Shown: positions 6,819 through 16,570 of the stretch, one piece after another | Position numbering within the stretch: the stretch's first letter is position 1 | How the letters are laid out: every line of letters begins with the position of its first letter | Assembly: GCA_002337125.1 (NCBI GenBank) | Contig: DDFJ01000004.1 | Location: forward strand, 2,948,134-3,012,133 | Source of the DNA: Chitinophagaceae bacterium UBA1931 | Lineage (GTDB): Bacteria; Bacteroidota; Bacteroidia; Chitinophagales; Chitinophagaceae | Length of the DNA: 64,000 nucleotides | Direction: 5' to 3' | Position numbers and translations under genes: made by a program | Notes under the pieces: model-generated | The model's database searches: none | What the model was told of the DNA's origin: nothing | The model's input: only the letters and a program-made list of their open reading frames with translations

Positions 6819-9617
6819 ATGGAATACAAGTTCAGAGAGATTGAAAAGAAATGGCAGCAGCACTGGAGCCAAACCGGTGCGTACAAAGTGAGTAATGAAA
6901 GCAGTAAACCTAAATTTTACGTGCTTGATATGTTTCCTTACCCAAGTGGTGCGGGACTGCATGTGGGTCACCCTTTAGGTTATATTGCCAGCGATATTTT
7001 TTCACGTTTTAAGCGGTTGAAAGGTTACAATGTGCTGCACCCGATGGGTTACGATGCATTTGGTTTGCCAGCCGAGCAATACGCCATTGAACATGGTGTG
7101 CACCCGGCTGTAAGTACAGATGCCAATATTGCCAATTTCAGGAAGCAGCTTGATAATATCGGTTTTTGTTTCGATTGGGACAGGCAGGTAAAAACCAGCG
7201 ATCCGCAGTATTACAAATGGACACAATGGATTTTCCTGCAGCTGTTCAACAGTTTCTTTAACCGCAAAACACAGAAAGCAGAACCAATCAGCAATTTAAT
7301 TGCATCGTTTGAACAGGAAGGTTCAGCAGCTCATGGCTACCGTGTTACAACAGGTTTTTCTGCAGAAGAATGGAAGGCTTTTGACGAAGCAACCAAACAA
7401 TCCATCTTAATGGATTACCGTCTTGCTTATTGTGGTTATGGCGAAGTAAACTGGTGCGAAGCGTTGGGAACTGTATTGGCTAATGATGAAGTAGTGAATG
7501 GTGTGAGTGAACGTGGTGGTCACCCGGTGGTTAAAAAGAAATTACGCCAATGGTATTTGCGTATAACTGAATATGCTGATCGTTTACTGGAAGGACTGGA
7601 ACGCATTGAATTCAGCGACAGCATGAAGGAAATGCAAACCAACTGGATTGGCAAGAGCAGTGGTGCTGAGATTGATTTTGAAGTGAAGAGTGAAAAAGGA
7701 ACAGTGAAAACGTTGCGGGTGTACACAACCCGTCCTGATACCATTTTTGGTGTTGATTTTATGGTGGTGGCACCAGAGCTGGATATTGTGGAAGACATGA
7801 AATCGGCTGAGCAGGCAACTGCAGTGGATGAATACCTTGCTTATGTAAAAAGCCGCAGCGAACGTGAACGCATGGCCGAAAAGAAAATAAGCGGTGTATT
7901 TACAGGTGCGTATGCCATCAATCCTTTTAATGGGCAGGAAATTCCTATCTGGATCAGTGAATATGTACTGGCTGGTTATGGCACAGGTGCTATTATGGCG
8001 GTGCCTTGTGGCGATGAACGGGATCACAAGTTTGCAAGGCATTTCAATATTCCCATTACCAATATTATTGGAAAATATTATGATGGCGAAGAAGCTAACG
8101 CTACAAAAGATGCCCTTCTTGAAAACAGCGATTTCCTCAACGGAATGCTGATGCGTGATGCTATTGAAGTGGTGATTAACAAACTGGAAGAAAAAGGAAT
8201 CGGTATCCGCAAAACCAATTACAAAATGCGTGATGCTGCCTTCAGCCGCCAGCGTTATTGGGGCGAGCCATTTCCTGTTCAGTGGAAGAATGGAACGGCT
8301 TATCCTTTAAGTGAAACTGAGTTGCCATTATTGCTTCCTGAAGTTGAAAGTTATTCGCCCGGTCCTGAAGGTGAAGGTCCGCTTGCAAATATTCCTGAAT
8401 GGGTGGCAAAAGAACTTGAAACGAATACAATGCCCGGTTATGCAGGCAGCAGCTGGTATTTTCTGCGTTACATGGATCCGCAGAACAATGAAGAATTCTG
8501 CAGCCGCAAAGCAAGCGATTACTGGGGACAGGTTGATTTATACATTGGTGGTACTGAACATGCAGTAGGTCATTTGCTGTACAGCCGCATGTGGACGAAA
8601 GTATTATTTGATCTTGGATATATTGGTCATGATGAACCTTATAAAAAACTGGTGAACCAGGGAATGATCCAGGGTAGTTCAAGGTTTGTTTATCGTATTG
8701 CAGGAACAACCAACCAGTTTGTTTCAGCAGGACAAAAAGCAGGTTATGATGTTCAGCCAATACATGTTGATGTAAATATTGTTGATGGTTATGAACTTGA
8801 CATAGAAGCATTCAAAAAATGGCGTAACGGCGAATATGCTGATGCCGAATTTGTTTTTGAAGATGGAACTTTTTCTGCATCCTGCAGTTTGGGTAATCAA
8901 GAGCTGAAGTACATCTGTGGTTCGGAAGTTGAGAAAATGAGTAAAAGCAAATTCAACACTGTTAACCCCGATGATCTTGTAAACAAATACGGTGCTGATA
9001 CATTCCGCATGTACGAAATGTTTTTAGGCCCGGTTGAAATCAGCAAGCCTTGGGATACAAAAGGAATTGAAGGTGTACACCGCTTTCTCAAAAAACTCTG
9101 GCGTTTGTTTTATGATGATGTGAAAGGTCAGTTGTGGAAGGAAGAAAAAGCAAATGATGCTGAGTTGAAAGTACTGCACAAGTGCATCAAAAAAATTGAA
9201 GACGATACAGAACGTTTCAGTTTTAATACGGCTGTGAGCACATTCATGATTGCTGTGAATGAACTCAGTGATCTCAAATGCAGCAAAAAAGAAATTCTTG
9301 AGCAGTTACTCATTATGCTTACGCCTTATGCACCGCATGTAAGCGAAGAGTTGTGGGGCTTGCTGGGTAACAGCGGAAGTATTCTCGATGCCAGCTTCCC
9401 TAAATTTGAAGAGAAGTATGTGAAAGAATCGGCAAAAGCATACCCTGTTGCCATTAACGGTAAAACAAGAACAGAAATAACACTGGCACTTGATATTACG
9501 CAGCAGGAAGTGGAAGCCATTGTGCTGAAAGATGAAGTGGTGTTGAAATGGCTCGATGGCAAGCAGCCGAAGAAAGTGATTTATGTAAAAAATAAAATGA
9601 TCAATTTAGTTGTATAA
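6819..9617 (+). CDS. leuS: Leucyl-tRNA synthetase
   Basis: 932 aa, slightly longer than a typical bacterial LeuRS (~800-870). Class I signatures are present: the HIGH-type HVGH (residues 48-51, within PYPSGAGLHVGHP) and KMSKS (706-710). The CP1 editing domain lies between, with TTRPDTIFGVDFMVVAPE, and the C-terminal anticodon-binding region is intact. It charges tRNA-Leu and edits mischarged tRNA. Sequence between the catalytic halves (about 600-690), including FVYRIAGTTNQFVS, accounts for extra length typical of Bacteroidota LeuRS. The gene stands alone, diverging from ftsX. Confidence 0.97.
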   Translation: MEYKFREIEKKWQQHWSQTGAYKVSNESSKPKFYVLDMFPYPSGAGLHVGHPLGYIASDIFSRFKRLKGYNVLHPMGYDAFGLPAEQYAIEHGVHPAVSTDANIANFRKQLDNIGFCFDWDRQVKTSDPQYYKWTQWIFLQLFNSFFNRKTQKAEPISNLIASFEQEGSAAHGYRVTTGFSAEEWKAFDEATKQSILMDYRLAYCGYGEVNWCEALGTVLANDEVVNGVSERGGHPVVKKKLRQWYLRITEYADRLLEGLERIEFSDSMKEMQTNWIGKSSGAEIDFEVKSEKGTVKTLRVYTTRPDTIFGVDFMVVAPELDIVEDMKSAEQATAVDEYLAYVKSRSERERMAEKKISGVFTGAYAINPFNGQEIPIWISEYVLAGYGTGAIMAVPCGDERDHKFARHFNIPITNIIGKYYDGEEANATKDALLENSDFLNGMLMRDAIEVVINKLEEKGIGIRKTNYKMRDAAFSRQRYWGEPFPVQWKNGTAYPLSETELPLLLPEVESYSPGPEGEGPLANIPEWVAKELETNTMPGYAGSSWYFLRYMDPQNNEEFCSRKASDYWGQVDLYIGGTEHAVGHLLYSRMWTKVLFDLGYIGHDEPYKKLVNQGMIQGSSRFVYRIAGTTNQFVSAGQKAGYDVQPIHVDVNIVDGYELDIEAFKKWRNGEYADAEFVFEDGTFSASCSLGNQELKYICGSEVEKMSKSKFNTVNPDDLVNKYGADTFRMYEMFLGPVEISKPWDTKGIEGVHRFLKKLWRLFYDDVKGQLWKEEKANDAELKVLHKCIKKIEDDTERFSFNTAVSTFMIAVNELSDLKCSKKEILEQLLIMLTPYAPHVSEELWGLLGNSGSILDASFPKFEEKYVKESAKAYPVAINGKTRTEITLALDITQQEVEAIVLKDEVVLKWLDGKQPKKVIYVKNKMINLVV

Positions 9618-9624
9618 TGAATTA

Positions 9625-9647
9625 CGGGTCGCCCGCAGGGCGACCCG
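9625..9647. repeat. GC-rich perfect palindromic hairpin after leuS
   Basis: A 10-bp stem CGGGTCGCCC / GGGCGACCCG with a 3-nt GCA loop, 8 bp after the leuS stop. It is strikingly GC-rich for this AT-rich region and lacks a T-run, so it is more like a REP-type element or an RNA 3'-end stabiliser than a simple intrinsic terminator. Confidence 0.7.
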
Positions 9648-9783
9648 CCAAATAAAACCATCTCACATGAAATAACCATTCAAAAGAAGATTTTGAACCA
9701 ACCGGGGATTATTATTTCATCATCCGGACAATGCAAAACTGTTTGGCTATAACATGTGGCTAAAATCAATAAAAAATAAACAC

Positions 9784-10218
9784 ATGAAATATGTTTTCCT
9801 GATCGCAATGATCGCTTTCGCCTCTTGTAAATCTGCAAAAAAAGATAACACAGAACCGTTTACACCTGAAAGAGCAACTGTTAATCCAAATGCTGTAAAA
9901 GAATACGTGGTTAATCTCAACGATCCCAAAGATCCGAATGCTGAATTTCATGTGGCTTTGTTCGAACAGAAGAAATCACTGGATTACGCAGTACGTTTCC
10001 GTTTCAGGGAAGCTGCCAGCGAAAAAATATTCAGTCTTCCTAATCTTGGCTTTATGCCCAAGCCCGAATTAAGAAAAGGAGCCGACAGCTTAACCTGTGT
10101 GATTGGCTTTTACGATGCCGACAGTACATTTATGGAGTTCAGGTCTATACAGGTGGAAAATGGTGTAATGTCGTACAAGCATCTCAAAGAATACCAGACC
10201 GAAGAACCTAAAAAGTAA
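9784..10218 (+). CDS. Small putative lipoprotein
   Basis: 144 aa. The ATG at 9784 gives a compact signal MKYVFLIAMIAFASC, with lipobox FASC and Cys15 as the predicted lipidation site; an ATG 30 bp upstream would only add a poorly placed extension. The mature part is charged and has no family I recognise (FHVALFEQKKSLDYAVRFRF, then MEFRSIQVENG). Predicted outer-membrane or periplasmic lipoprotein of unknown role. It precedes the MacB-like permease gene by about 100 bp, so co-expression is possible but not shown. Confidence 0.7.
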   Translation: MKYVFLIAMIAFASCKSAKKDNTEPFTPERATVNPNAVKEYVVNLNDPKDPNAEFHVALFEQKKSLDYAVRFRFREAASEKIFSLPNLGFMPKPELRKGADSLTCVIGFYDADSTFMEFRSIQVENGVMSYKHLKEYQTEEPKK

Positions 10219-10316
10219 CAGGGTTGCTCCGTTAACTGTTCTGCAGCCGGTTTACCGTTTATGGAAAGGACTTGTTTATCAGGCCAGCTTTCTTAATTTC
10301 GGTACGAATTTGTTTT

Positions 10317-11597
10317 ATGACATTCACTGATATACTCGATCTTTCCTGGCGCACCGTTCGCAGCAACAGGCTGAGAACAGGAATTACTGTTTCCATTATT
10401 GCTTTTGGTATCATGGCATTGATCGGTATCATTACTGCCATAACAGCAATGAACCAAAGCTTAACGGAGAACTTTTCCATTCTTGGTGCCAACTCATTCA
10501 GCATCCGTTATAAAGAGCGGAATATAAGGTTTGGTGGAGGGCATCAATCAGGTGAACTAACAAGACAAAAAAAAGGCGGTAACAGGCAAAAGAATTCAAG
10601 CTTAGACCGGTATATCACTTTTGATGAAGCAAGAGCGTTTAAAGATCGTTTAGCTTTTCCTGCTACAGTAAGTATTTCAAAATTTGCCAATGGCAATGCC
10701 ACGCTCTTTTTTGAAGACGTTAAAACAAATCCCAACGTTCGTGTTATTGGAGGCGATGAAAATTATTTGCTGAACAGCGGGTATGTAATGGACCAGGGGC
10801 GTGATTTTAATAAACTTGATATTGAAAGCGGCAGAAATGTTGTGATTATCGGAAGCGATCTTGTACGGAAATTATTTAAAGACAAACCTGCTTATGCCAT
10901 TGGAAAAATTATCCGTATCGGTTCAGGCCGTTACAGGGTAATCGGTACCATGAAAGAAAGAGGTGCAAGTTCTTTTCTTGCGCTTGATAATATTGCTATC
11001 ATTACTTACAACAATGTGCGCCGTGTGTTTAACAACCAGGGCAGTTATAATCTTACAGTTCGTGCAAACGACTTTAAACAGATGGATGCTGCTATTGGTG
11101 AAGCAACAGGTGTGTTCCGCACAGTAAGAAAACTGAACATTAAAGAAGCTGATAACTTTTATATCGATCGCAGCGACAGTATTGTTGAGTCGTTGAAGAA
11201 AACACTCCGCTATGTTCGCTGGGCAGCTTATATCATTGGTGCAATTACATTACTTGGTGCTGCCATTGGCCTCACAAATATTATGCTGGTTGCAGTAAGC
11301 GAACGCACAAGAGAAATTGGTTTGTCAAAATCAATTGGTGCAAAAGGCAAAACCATCCGCACACAATTTTTGTGGGAAAGCATCCTCATCAGTTTACTTG
11401 GTGCAGCTATCGGAATCGTTCTTGGAATCCTGGTTGGCAATCTTGCAGCAATGTTCTTCAAAACCGGTTTTGTTGTTCCCTGGGGATGGGTGGCAGCCGG
11501 TGTACTCATCTGTTTTGCTACTGGTTTATTTGCCGGGTTATATCCTGCAAGTAAAGCATCAAAACTCGATCCCATTAATGCTCTCCGTTATGAGTAA
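10317..11597 (+). CDS. ABC transporter permease, MacB/FtsX type
   Basis: 426 aa from the ATG at 10317; a more upstream TTG/ATG frame would add a non-family extension, while the normal N-terminus is MTFTDILDLSWRTVRSNRLR. It has an N-terminal membrane helix (~22-45), a large periplasmic MacB_PCD-like domain (~50-285), then three helices with the FtsX-domain motif GLTNIMLVAVSERTREIGL. The C-terminus SKASKLDPINALRYE is family-typical. Such proteins act with a separate ATPase in mechanotransmission or lipoprotein/peptide export. No ATPase gene is adjacent. Confidence 0.9.
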   Translation: MTFTDILDLSWRTVRSNRLRTGITVSIIAFGIMALIGIITAITAMNQSLTENFSILGANSFSIRYKERNIRFGGGHQSGELTRQKKGGNRQKNSSLDRYITFDEARAFKDRLAFPATVSISKFANGNATLFFEDVKTNPNVRVIGGDENYLLNSGYVMDQGRDFNKLDIESGRNVVIIGSDLVRKLFKDKPAYAIGKIIRIGSGRYRVIGTMKERGASSFLALDNIAIITYNNVRRVFNNQGSYNLTVRANDFKQMDAAIGEATGVFRTVRKLNIKEADNFYIDRSDSIVESLKKTLRYVRWAAYIIGAITLLGAAIGLTNIMLVAVSERTREIGLSKSIGAKGKTIRTQFLWESILISLLGAAIGIVLGILVGNLAAMFFKTGFVVPWGWVAAGVLICFATGLFAGLYPASKASKLDPINALRYE

Positions 11598-11636
11598 GTA
11601 CTAACAGTTTTACTTTCTGTGTTATAATTTTGCTTT

Positions 11637-13250
11637 ATGATGAAGTTGCTTAAAGCAGGATTATTTATTGAATTGATTCCGTTGCTTTTTTTATTTCACT
11701 CTTGTAAAGAAGGAAAAAATCAGCCGGCAAATCTTATTCATGATGTAGATGTTTCTATTCCGCAGCAGATAGAACCTGCTTCAGCAACAAATTTTGATTC
11801 AGCTTTGGCAGTTACTTTCTTTCAAAAGTATCCGTTGCTTCATTCGGTTGAAAAAGACTGGTTCAGTTTTTACCGTGAACGGAATTTTTCCTTTGCATGG
11901 GTTGACTCTGCAGGCATAACAGTTGCAGCACAGAACCTGCACAACCGGATTAATAATATTTCAGATGACGGGTTGAATAAAAGCCTTGTTTACCGCACAG
12001 AATTTAACCAGTTGTATGATGATGCCTCTTCTTTGAGCGGAAAAGAAATGATGAACGACAGTACACTTGTTTATGCTGAAATGATGCTTTCGGCCCAGTA
12101 CTTTTTGTATGCGCAGAAAATTTATGGTTCGTTTACTGAAAAAGAACTGAAAGAATTGGGATGGAATATCAAACCCAAGAAAATTTCTTACGATGAATAC
12201 CTGAACAATATTTTAAGCAGTGAATCAAAAGACCTTTTTGATCACGAGCCCGTTTTTGTTCAATATGGTTTACTGAAAAAATTTTTACTGCAGTACAGGG
12301 CAATTGATTCAGCCGGTGGTTGGCCGTTAGTCGACAGTACAATTAAAAAACTGTTGCCTGGTGATACTTCCCGGAAAATCATTTCAATAAAAAAACGATT
12401 GGCTGCATCAGGTAACTTTTCAGGAAATGATGAAAGCAATCTGTTTAATCATGAATTGGCAGATGCCATAAAACAGTTCAGAAAAAATTGTGGTTTAAAG
12501 GATACAGCTTTAATTGATAAGTCTGTTATCACAGAACTGAATGTGCCGGTTAAAAAACGAATTCAGCAGATTCTTGTTAATATGCAGCGCTGCCGCTGGA
12601 TACCTTACAACCCCGGTCCTGATTATATTGCAGTTAACATTCCTGATTACAGGATGTATGTGTATGAAAAAGGCAAAATGATTTTTTCAATGAGTGTTGT
12701 GGTGGGGCAGGATGTAACCAAAACTGTGATCTTTAATGATACACTTACAACAGTAGCTTTCAGTCCGTATTGGAATGTGCCATACAGTATTTACAAAAAA
12801 GAGTTGAGTCATAAATCGTCTGCTTACCTGCAACGTAACAACTTTGAATATGTTGCTGCAGGAAAACTCCGGCAAAAACCCGGCAAAGGCAATGCACTTG
12901 GTCAGGTAAAGTTTTTGTTTCCCAACAGTTACAATATTTACTTTCACGATACGCCTGCAAAAGAAAAGTTCAGGTATTCACAGAGGGCATTCAGTCATGG
13001 ATGCATACGCCTCAGCGAAGCAAGAAAGCTGGCACTTTACCTGTTCAGGAACGATAAAAATTATCCTGAACAAAAGATTGACAGTTTAATGGACCTGGAT
13101 AAAGAAGTGCAGGTAAGGCTGAAAAAGACTGTTCCGGTTTTCATTGGCTATTTAACCGCTTTTGTAGATTCACAAACTGGTGAACTGCAGTTCAGGAAAG
13201 ATATTTATCAGCACGATGAAGCAGTGTTGAGCAAAATGATCAGCCATTAA
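11637..13250 (+). CDS. L,D-transpeptidase family lipoprotein (YcbB-like)
   Basis: 537 aa. The N-terminus has a hydrophobic signal ending in FLFHSC, consistent with a lipobox (Cys ~23). The C-terminal half carries a YkuD-type L,D-transpeptidase domain with the catalytic motif SHGCIRLS (S453, H454, C456). Upstream is a peptidoglycan-binding-like segment (ADAIKQFRKNCGL, ~275-300), the layout of YcbB/LdtD proteins. It would form 3-3 crosslinks or attach proteins to peptidoglycan in the periplasm. Start: ATG at 11637, with another ATG directly after it. The gene is 39 bp after the permease gene. Confidence 0.9.
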   Translation: MMKLLKAGLFIELIPLLFLFHSCKEGKNQPANLIHDVDVSIPQQIEPASATNFDSALAVTFFQKYPLLHSVEKDWFSFYRERNFSFAWVDSAGITVAAQNLHNRINNISDDGLNKSLVYRTEFNQLYDDASSLSGKEMMNDSTLVYAEMMLSAQYFLYAQKIYGSFTEKELKELGWNIKPKKISYDEYLNNILSSESKDLFDHEPVFVQYGLLKKFLLQYRAIDSAGGWPLVDSTIKKLLPGDTSRKIISIKKRLAASGNFSGNDESNLFNHELADAIKQFRKNCGLKDTALIDKSVITELNVPVKKRIQQILVNMQRCRWIPYNPGPDYIAVNIPDYRMYVYEKGKMIFSMSVVVGQDVTKTVIFNDTLTTVAFSPYWNVPYSIYKKELSHKSSAYLQRNNFEYVAAGKLRQKPGKGNALGQVKFLFPNSYNIYFHDTPAKEKFRYSQRAFSHGCIRLSEARKLALYLFRNDKNYPEQKIDSLMDLDKEVQVRLKKTVPVFIGYLTAFVDSQTGELQFRKDIYQHDEAVLSKMISH

Positions 13251-13567
13251 TGTTGCAGTTTTTCTGTTTACCATTCATAATACATACTTTACCAATTGTG
13301 AAAACGTACTTTCCATTCTTCCCGAATGCATACCGTTCATCTGTAACTGCTGTGTAACTTTATATCTCCGATAAAACGGAACCCGATATGTAGCATATTA
13401 CTGCTTCTCTCTCAAAAACAGCTTCAACTGCTTAGCCCGAATCTCCAACATCTGCGTAAGTTTTCAACAAGGTGCACCGACTTACTCACAATGTGAGCCT
13501 AACTGACCGTTGTTACTGTTTCATCCATTTCACAACAATTACTTTTCATTTTTAAATCTCAACAACT
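13251..13567. other. Intergenic region before SPFH gene
   Basis: 317 bp with no credible gene. A TAACTTTA around 13355-13363 weakly resembles a -7 box; nothing else stands out. Confidence 0.5.
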
Positions 13568-15484
13568 ATGGACATTGCATCCTTATTTTTCGCCTATTGG
13601 TGGGTGTTAGTTATTTTATTTTCACTCATCTTCTACAAATTTGTTTTACGTGTTTTCTTTGGTATGGTTATCGTGCCGGAAGACAAAATCGGTCTCGTTA
13701 CTAAAAAGTTTGTACTCTTTGGTTCTAACCGTGGATTACCTGATGGACGCATTATTGCAACCAAAGGTGAAGCTGGTTTCCAGGCTCAAACATTAGCTCC
13801 GGGTTTATATTGGTTTATGTGGCCATGGCAATTTGGTGTTGACATGGTTCCATTTACAGTGGTACCCGAAGGTAAAATTGCACTTGTGCTCAGTAAAGAC
13901 GGTGTTGAAATTCCAACAGGTCATATTCTTGCACGACGTGTTGACTGTGATAACTTCCAGGACGCAACTGCGTTTCTTGAGAAAGGCGGACAACGTGGTC
14001 GTCAGACGGCTTATATCACCGCTGGGTCTTACCGTATTAACCGTTATTTATTTGACATCAGCGTTACTGATCAAACCATTATTCATGAAAACATGGTGGG
14101 TATTGTAACGGCACTGGATGGTGAACCTATTCCTATTGGTTCTATCGCCGGTAAATATGTGGAAGGGCATAATAACTTCCAGAATATTGACTCATTTTTA
14201 AACAATGGTGGTAACCGTGGTTTGCAGCCACAGGTAATACTTGCAGGTTCGTACTACATTAACCCTTGGGCGATACAACTGGAAGAAACGCCGATGACAG
14301 ATATTCCGATTGGCCACGTTGGTGTTGTGATCTCTTACATTGGAGAAGATGGTAAAGATTTAACCGGTGAAACATTCAAGCATGGTAACATTGTATCAAA
14401 AGGATTTAAAGGTGTGTGGATGGAACCTCTTGGTCCGGGTAAATATCCCATTAACAAATACACCATGAAAGTTGAACTGGTGCCAACAACCAACCTTGTA
14501 TTAAACTGGGCAAACGCAAGAAGTGAAGCACATGCGCTGGATAAAAACCTGTCTACAATCACTGTACGTTCAAAAGACGGTTTCCCGTTCAACCTTGATG
14601 TGGCACAGATTATTCATATACCTGCAACCGAAGCACCAAAAGTTATTGCACGTTTTGGTAGTATGAACAACCTTGTATCGCAGGTGCTGGAACCTACTAT
14701 TGGTAACTATTTCCGTAACAGTGCGCAGGATAGTGATGTGATTTCATTCCTGTCGACACGTAAGGAAAGACAAACTGCAGCAAAAGATCATATCAGGGCA
14801 GTGCTTGAAGAGTACAACGTTAATGCCGTTGATACATTGATTGGCGACATTGTTCCTCCTGAAGCGTTGATGAAAACATTAACCGACAGAAAGATTGCAG
14901 AAGAGCAACAGAAAACATATCAAACGCAAAAAATAGCACAGGAACAACGCCAGGGTGTGGAAAAGGAAACTGCTATTGCTGATATGCAGAAGGAAATTGT
15001 AAAAGCACAGCAAAGTGTTGAAATTGCTCAACGCACAGCAGATGCTACTGTTAAAAAAGCTGAAGGTGACGCAACCAGTTTAAAACTGAATGTGAATGCT
15101 GAAGCTGAAGCTACCAAGATGCGTGCTAATGCCGAAAGTGAAGCTGTAAAAATGAAAGCTGCTGCACAGGCTGAATCAACTAAACTGAATGCAACTGCTG
15201 ATGCAGAACGTATTTCAAAAACCGGTTTGGCAGAAGCTGAAAAAATTATGGCGATTGGTAAATCAACTGCCGAAGCGTATGAACTGCAGGTGAAAGCAAT
15301 GGGTGGCGATAACTTTACCAAATACAAAATCACTGAAGAAATTGGTAAGGGAAATATTAAAGTGATACCTGATGTAATCATTGGCGGAAGCAATGGAACG
15401 GATGGTTCAATCAGTGGTTTGCTTGGTTTGAAGCTGATGGAAATGATGAGTGCTGAAAAGAAAGATAAAACTGGTGAAAACTAA
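13568..15484 (+). CDS. Flotillin-like SPFH/band 7 protein with N-terminal repeats
   Basis: 638 aa. One N-terminal membrane helix (~7-32) is followed by four related ~60-residue units (about 33-91, 97-161, 174-235, 246-300), each with a pattern of [KI]xGxV, a G/D turn, an F-rich segment and (L/I)AGxYxIN-like ending. The SPFH/PHB domain spans roughly 300-440, and an Ala/Glu/Lys-rich coiled coil (~440-590) as in flotillins follows. Flotillin-like proteins scaffold membrane microdomains. The C-terminus has a Gly/Ser-rich GGSNGTDGSISGLLG. No NfeD partner is adjacent. Ordinary flotillins lack the repeated N-terminal part. Confidence 0.85.
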   Translation: MDIASLFFAYWWVLVILFSLIFYKFVLRVFFGMVIVPEDKIGLVTKKFVLFGSNRGLPDGRIIATKGEAGFQAQTLAPGLYWFMWPWQFGVDMVPFTVVPEGKIALVLSKDGVEIPTGHILARRVDCDNFQDATAFLEKGGQRGRQTAYITAGSYRINRYLFDISVTDQTIIHENMVGIVTALDGEPIPIGSIAGKYVEGHNNFQNIDSFLNNGGNRGLQPQVILAGSYYINPWAIQLEETPMTDIPIGHVGVVISYIGEDGKDLTGETFKHGNIVSKGFKGVWMEPLGPGKYPINKYTMKVELVPTTNLVLNWANARSEAHALDKNLSTITVRSKDGFPFNLDVAQIIHIPATEAPKVIARFGSMNNLVSQVLEPTIGNYFRNSAQDSDVISFLSTRKERQTAAKDHIRAVLEEYNVNAVDTLIGDIVPPEALMKTLTDRKIAEEQQKTYQTQKIAQEQRQGVEKETAIADMQKEIVKAQQSVEIAQRTADATVKKAEGDATSLKLNVNAEAEATKMRANAESEAVKMKAAAQAESTKLNATADAERISKTGLAEAEKIMAIGKSTAEAYELQVKAMGGDNFTKYKITEEIGKGNIKVIPDVIIGGSNGTDGSISGLLGLKLMEMMSAEKKDKTGEN

Positions 15485-15500
15485 AATAGTAAATCGATTC

Positions 15501-15532
15501 ATGGCTGCCACATTTTTGCGGCAGCCATTTTG
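15501..15532. terminator. Intrinsic terminator
   Basis: Stem ATGGCTGCC (15501-15509) / GGCAGCCAT (15520-15528) followed by a short T-run; lies between convergent genes. Confidence 0.8.
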
Positions 15533-15541
15533 TTTGCAAAA

Positions 15542-16570
15542 TTACGGCCTTCTTAAAACTTTGTTTTTACCTGTTATTTGCTGAAGAAGTGTGAAAAGCA
15601 AAATCCCATTCAGTTGTTTCTTCATCGGAAGTTCAGGTCGCTCGGCATTAAAACGATGTAGCATCCTGTTATTTAATTCATTTTTTTGATTTTGAATTCC
15701 AAATAATAAGTCGGGTTGCCAGGTCTCAATAAGGCTATCTAAAAATAATTGTGATAAAGATGCGTCTGAATGAGGAAAAGAAAATAATTTATACGATTGA
15801 TGAAACTGCTCTGTAACAAAATTGCCTGACAAAATTGTTTGCGATATTTTTTCTTCATCACTGATTAAGTTATAATACGGATGATCCCAGCTATGAGCTC
15901 CAATAGAAAATCCCTGTGCTGAAAGATTTTCTATTTGTGAAGTGGTTAAAAATGGCTGAATTTCTTTTAAGTAATCTGAAAATGATAACCAAAGCAATTC
16001 AGCAATTGAATCAAGCTTTTCTTTGTTCAGGTTTGTAACAGTTTTTATATACTTAATTAGATGTCCTTTTGTAATTATCTGCTTATTACCACAAACTTCT
16101 GCTAATTGATCCCATTTAAACGATACCTCTGTCGATTTTAAAATGTGTTCAATGAGCAAACTTATTTTACATCTGTAGAATAATTCTTTGTTATCAATAA
16201 ATGCCGGGTTGATAAAAAAAACAGCGGGAACTCCTTTTCTCAACAATATTGGAGCTATAACATTATATATTTCGCTGAAACCATCATCAAACGACAAAAG
16301 GAAAGAATTTTTTGGAAGCTGGCTTTGTGATTTAACAGCATCAACTAACTCATCAACTGAAACAGGCCTTGTGTGTTTTAATAAGAAGTCAAGATCATCA
16401 GTAAATTGTTTTACATTTTTATAGCTGTACAAATGCTTTATATGCAATACATCTTTATCCGAAACAAGATGATGATAAGGAAGCAGGGTAGAAGATGGTG
16501 AAATTTTCTGTACCATCTTTATTGGGAATAAAGAAGAAACGGAATAGTATTTTTTTTTAAATAACTTCAT
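15542..16570 (-). CDS. Polysaccharide deacetylase family protein (NodB domain)
   Basis: 342 aa. NodB-homology motifs are visible: LLSFDDGFSEIY with Asp95-Asp96 (motif 1, metal and catalytic Asp) and AHSWDH (~224-229) as the zinc-binding H[ST]xxH motif 2. It would remove N- or O-acetyl groups from a glycan. There is no clear signal peptide, so it may act on cytoplasmic lipid-linked sugars or glycan precursors. Its start overlaps the end of the preceding GT2 gene by 14 bp, indicating translational coupling in the minus-strand polysaccharide operon, where it is the last gene. Confidence 0.85.
   Translation of the reverse strand: MKLFKKKYYSVSSLFPIKMVQKISPSSTLLPYHHLVSDKDVLHIKHLYSYKNVKQFTDDLDFLLKHTRPVSVDELVDAVKSQSQLPKNSFLLSFDDGFSEIYNVIAPILLRKGVPAVFFINPAFIDNKELFYRCKISLLIEHILKSTEVSFKWDQLAEVCGNKQIITKGHLIKYIKTVTNLNKEKLDSIAELLWLSFSDYLKEIQPFLTTSQIENLSAQGFSIGAHSWDHPYYNLISDEEKISQTILSGNFVTEQFHQSYKLFSFPHSDASLSQLFLDSLIETWQPDLLFGIQNQKNELNNRMLHRFNAERPELPMKKQLNGILLFTLLQQITGKNKVLRRP

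Noticed and set aside
6590..6886. 98-aa minus-strand ORF upstream of leuS
   Set aside because: Overlaps the leuS start and the inverted repeat; Cys/Phe-rich with no family features.
7584..8042. 152-aa minus-strand ORF inside leuS
   Set aside because: Antisense shadow of leuS with no family features.
8242..8811. 189-aa minus-strand ORF inside leuS
   Set aside because: Antisense shadow of leuS; Cys/His-rich low-complexity translation with no protein-like pattern.
15028..15393. 121-aa minus-strand ORF inside the SPFH gene
   Set aside because: Antisense reading of the Ala/Glu/Lys-rich coiled coil; compositional artefact.
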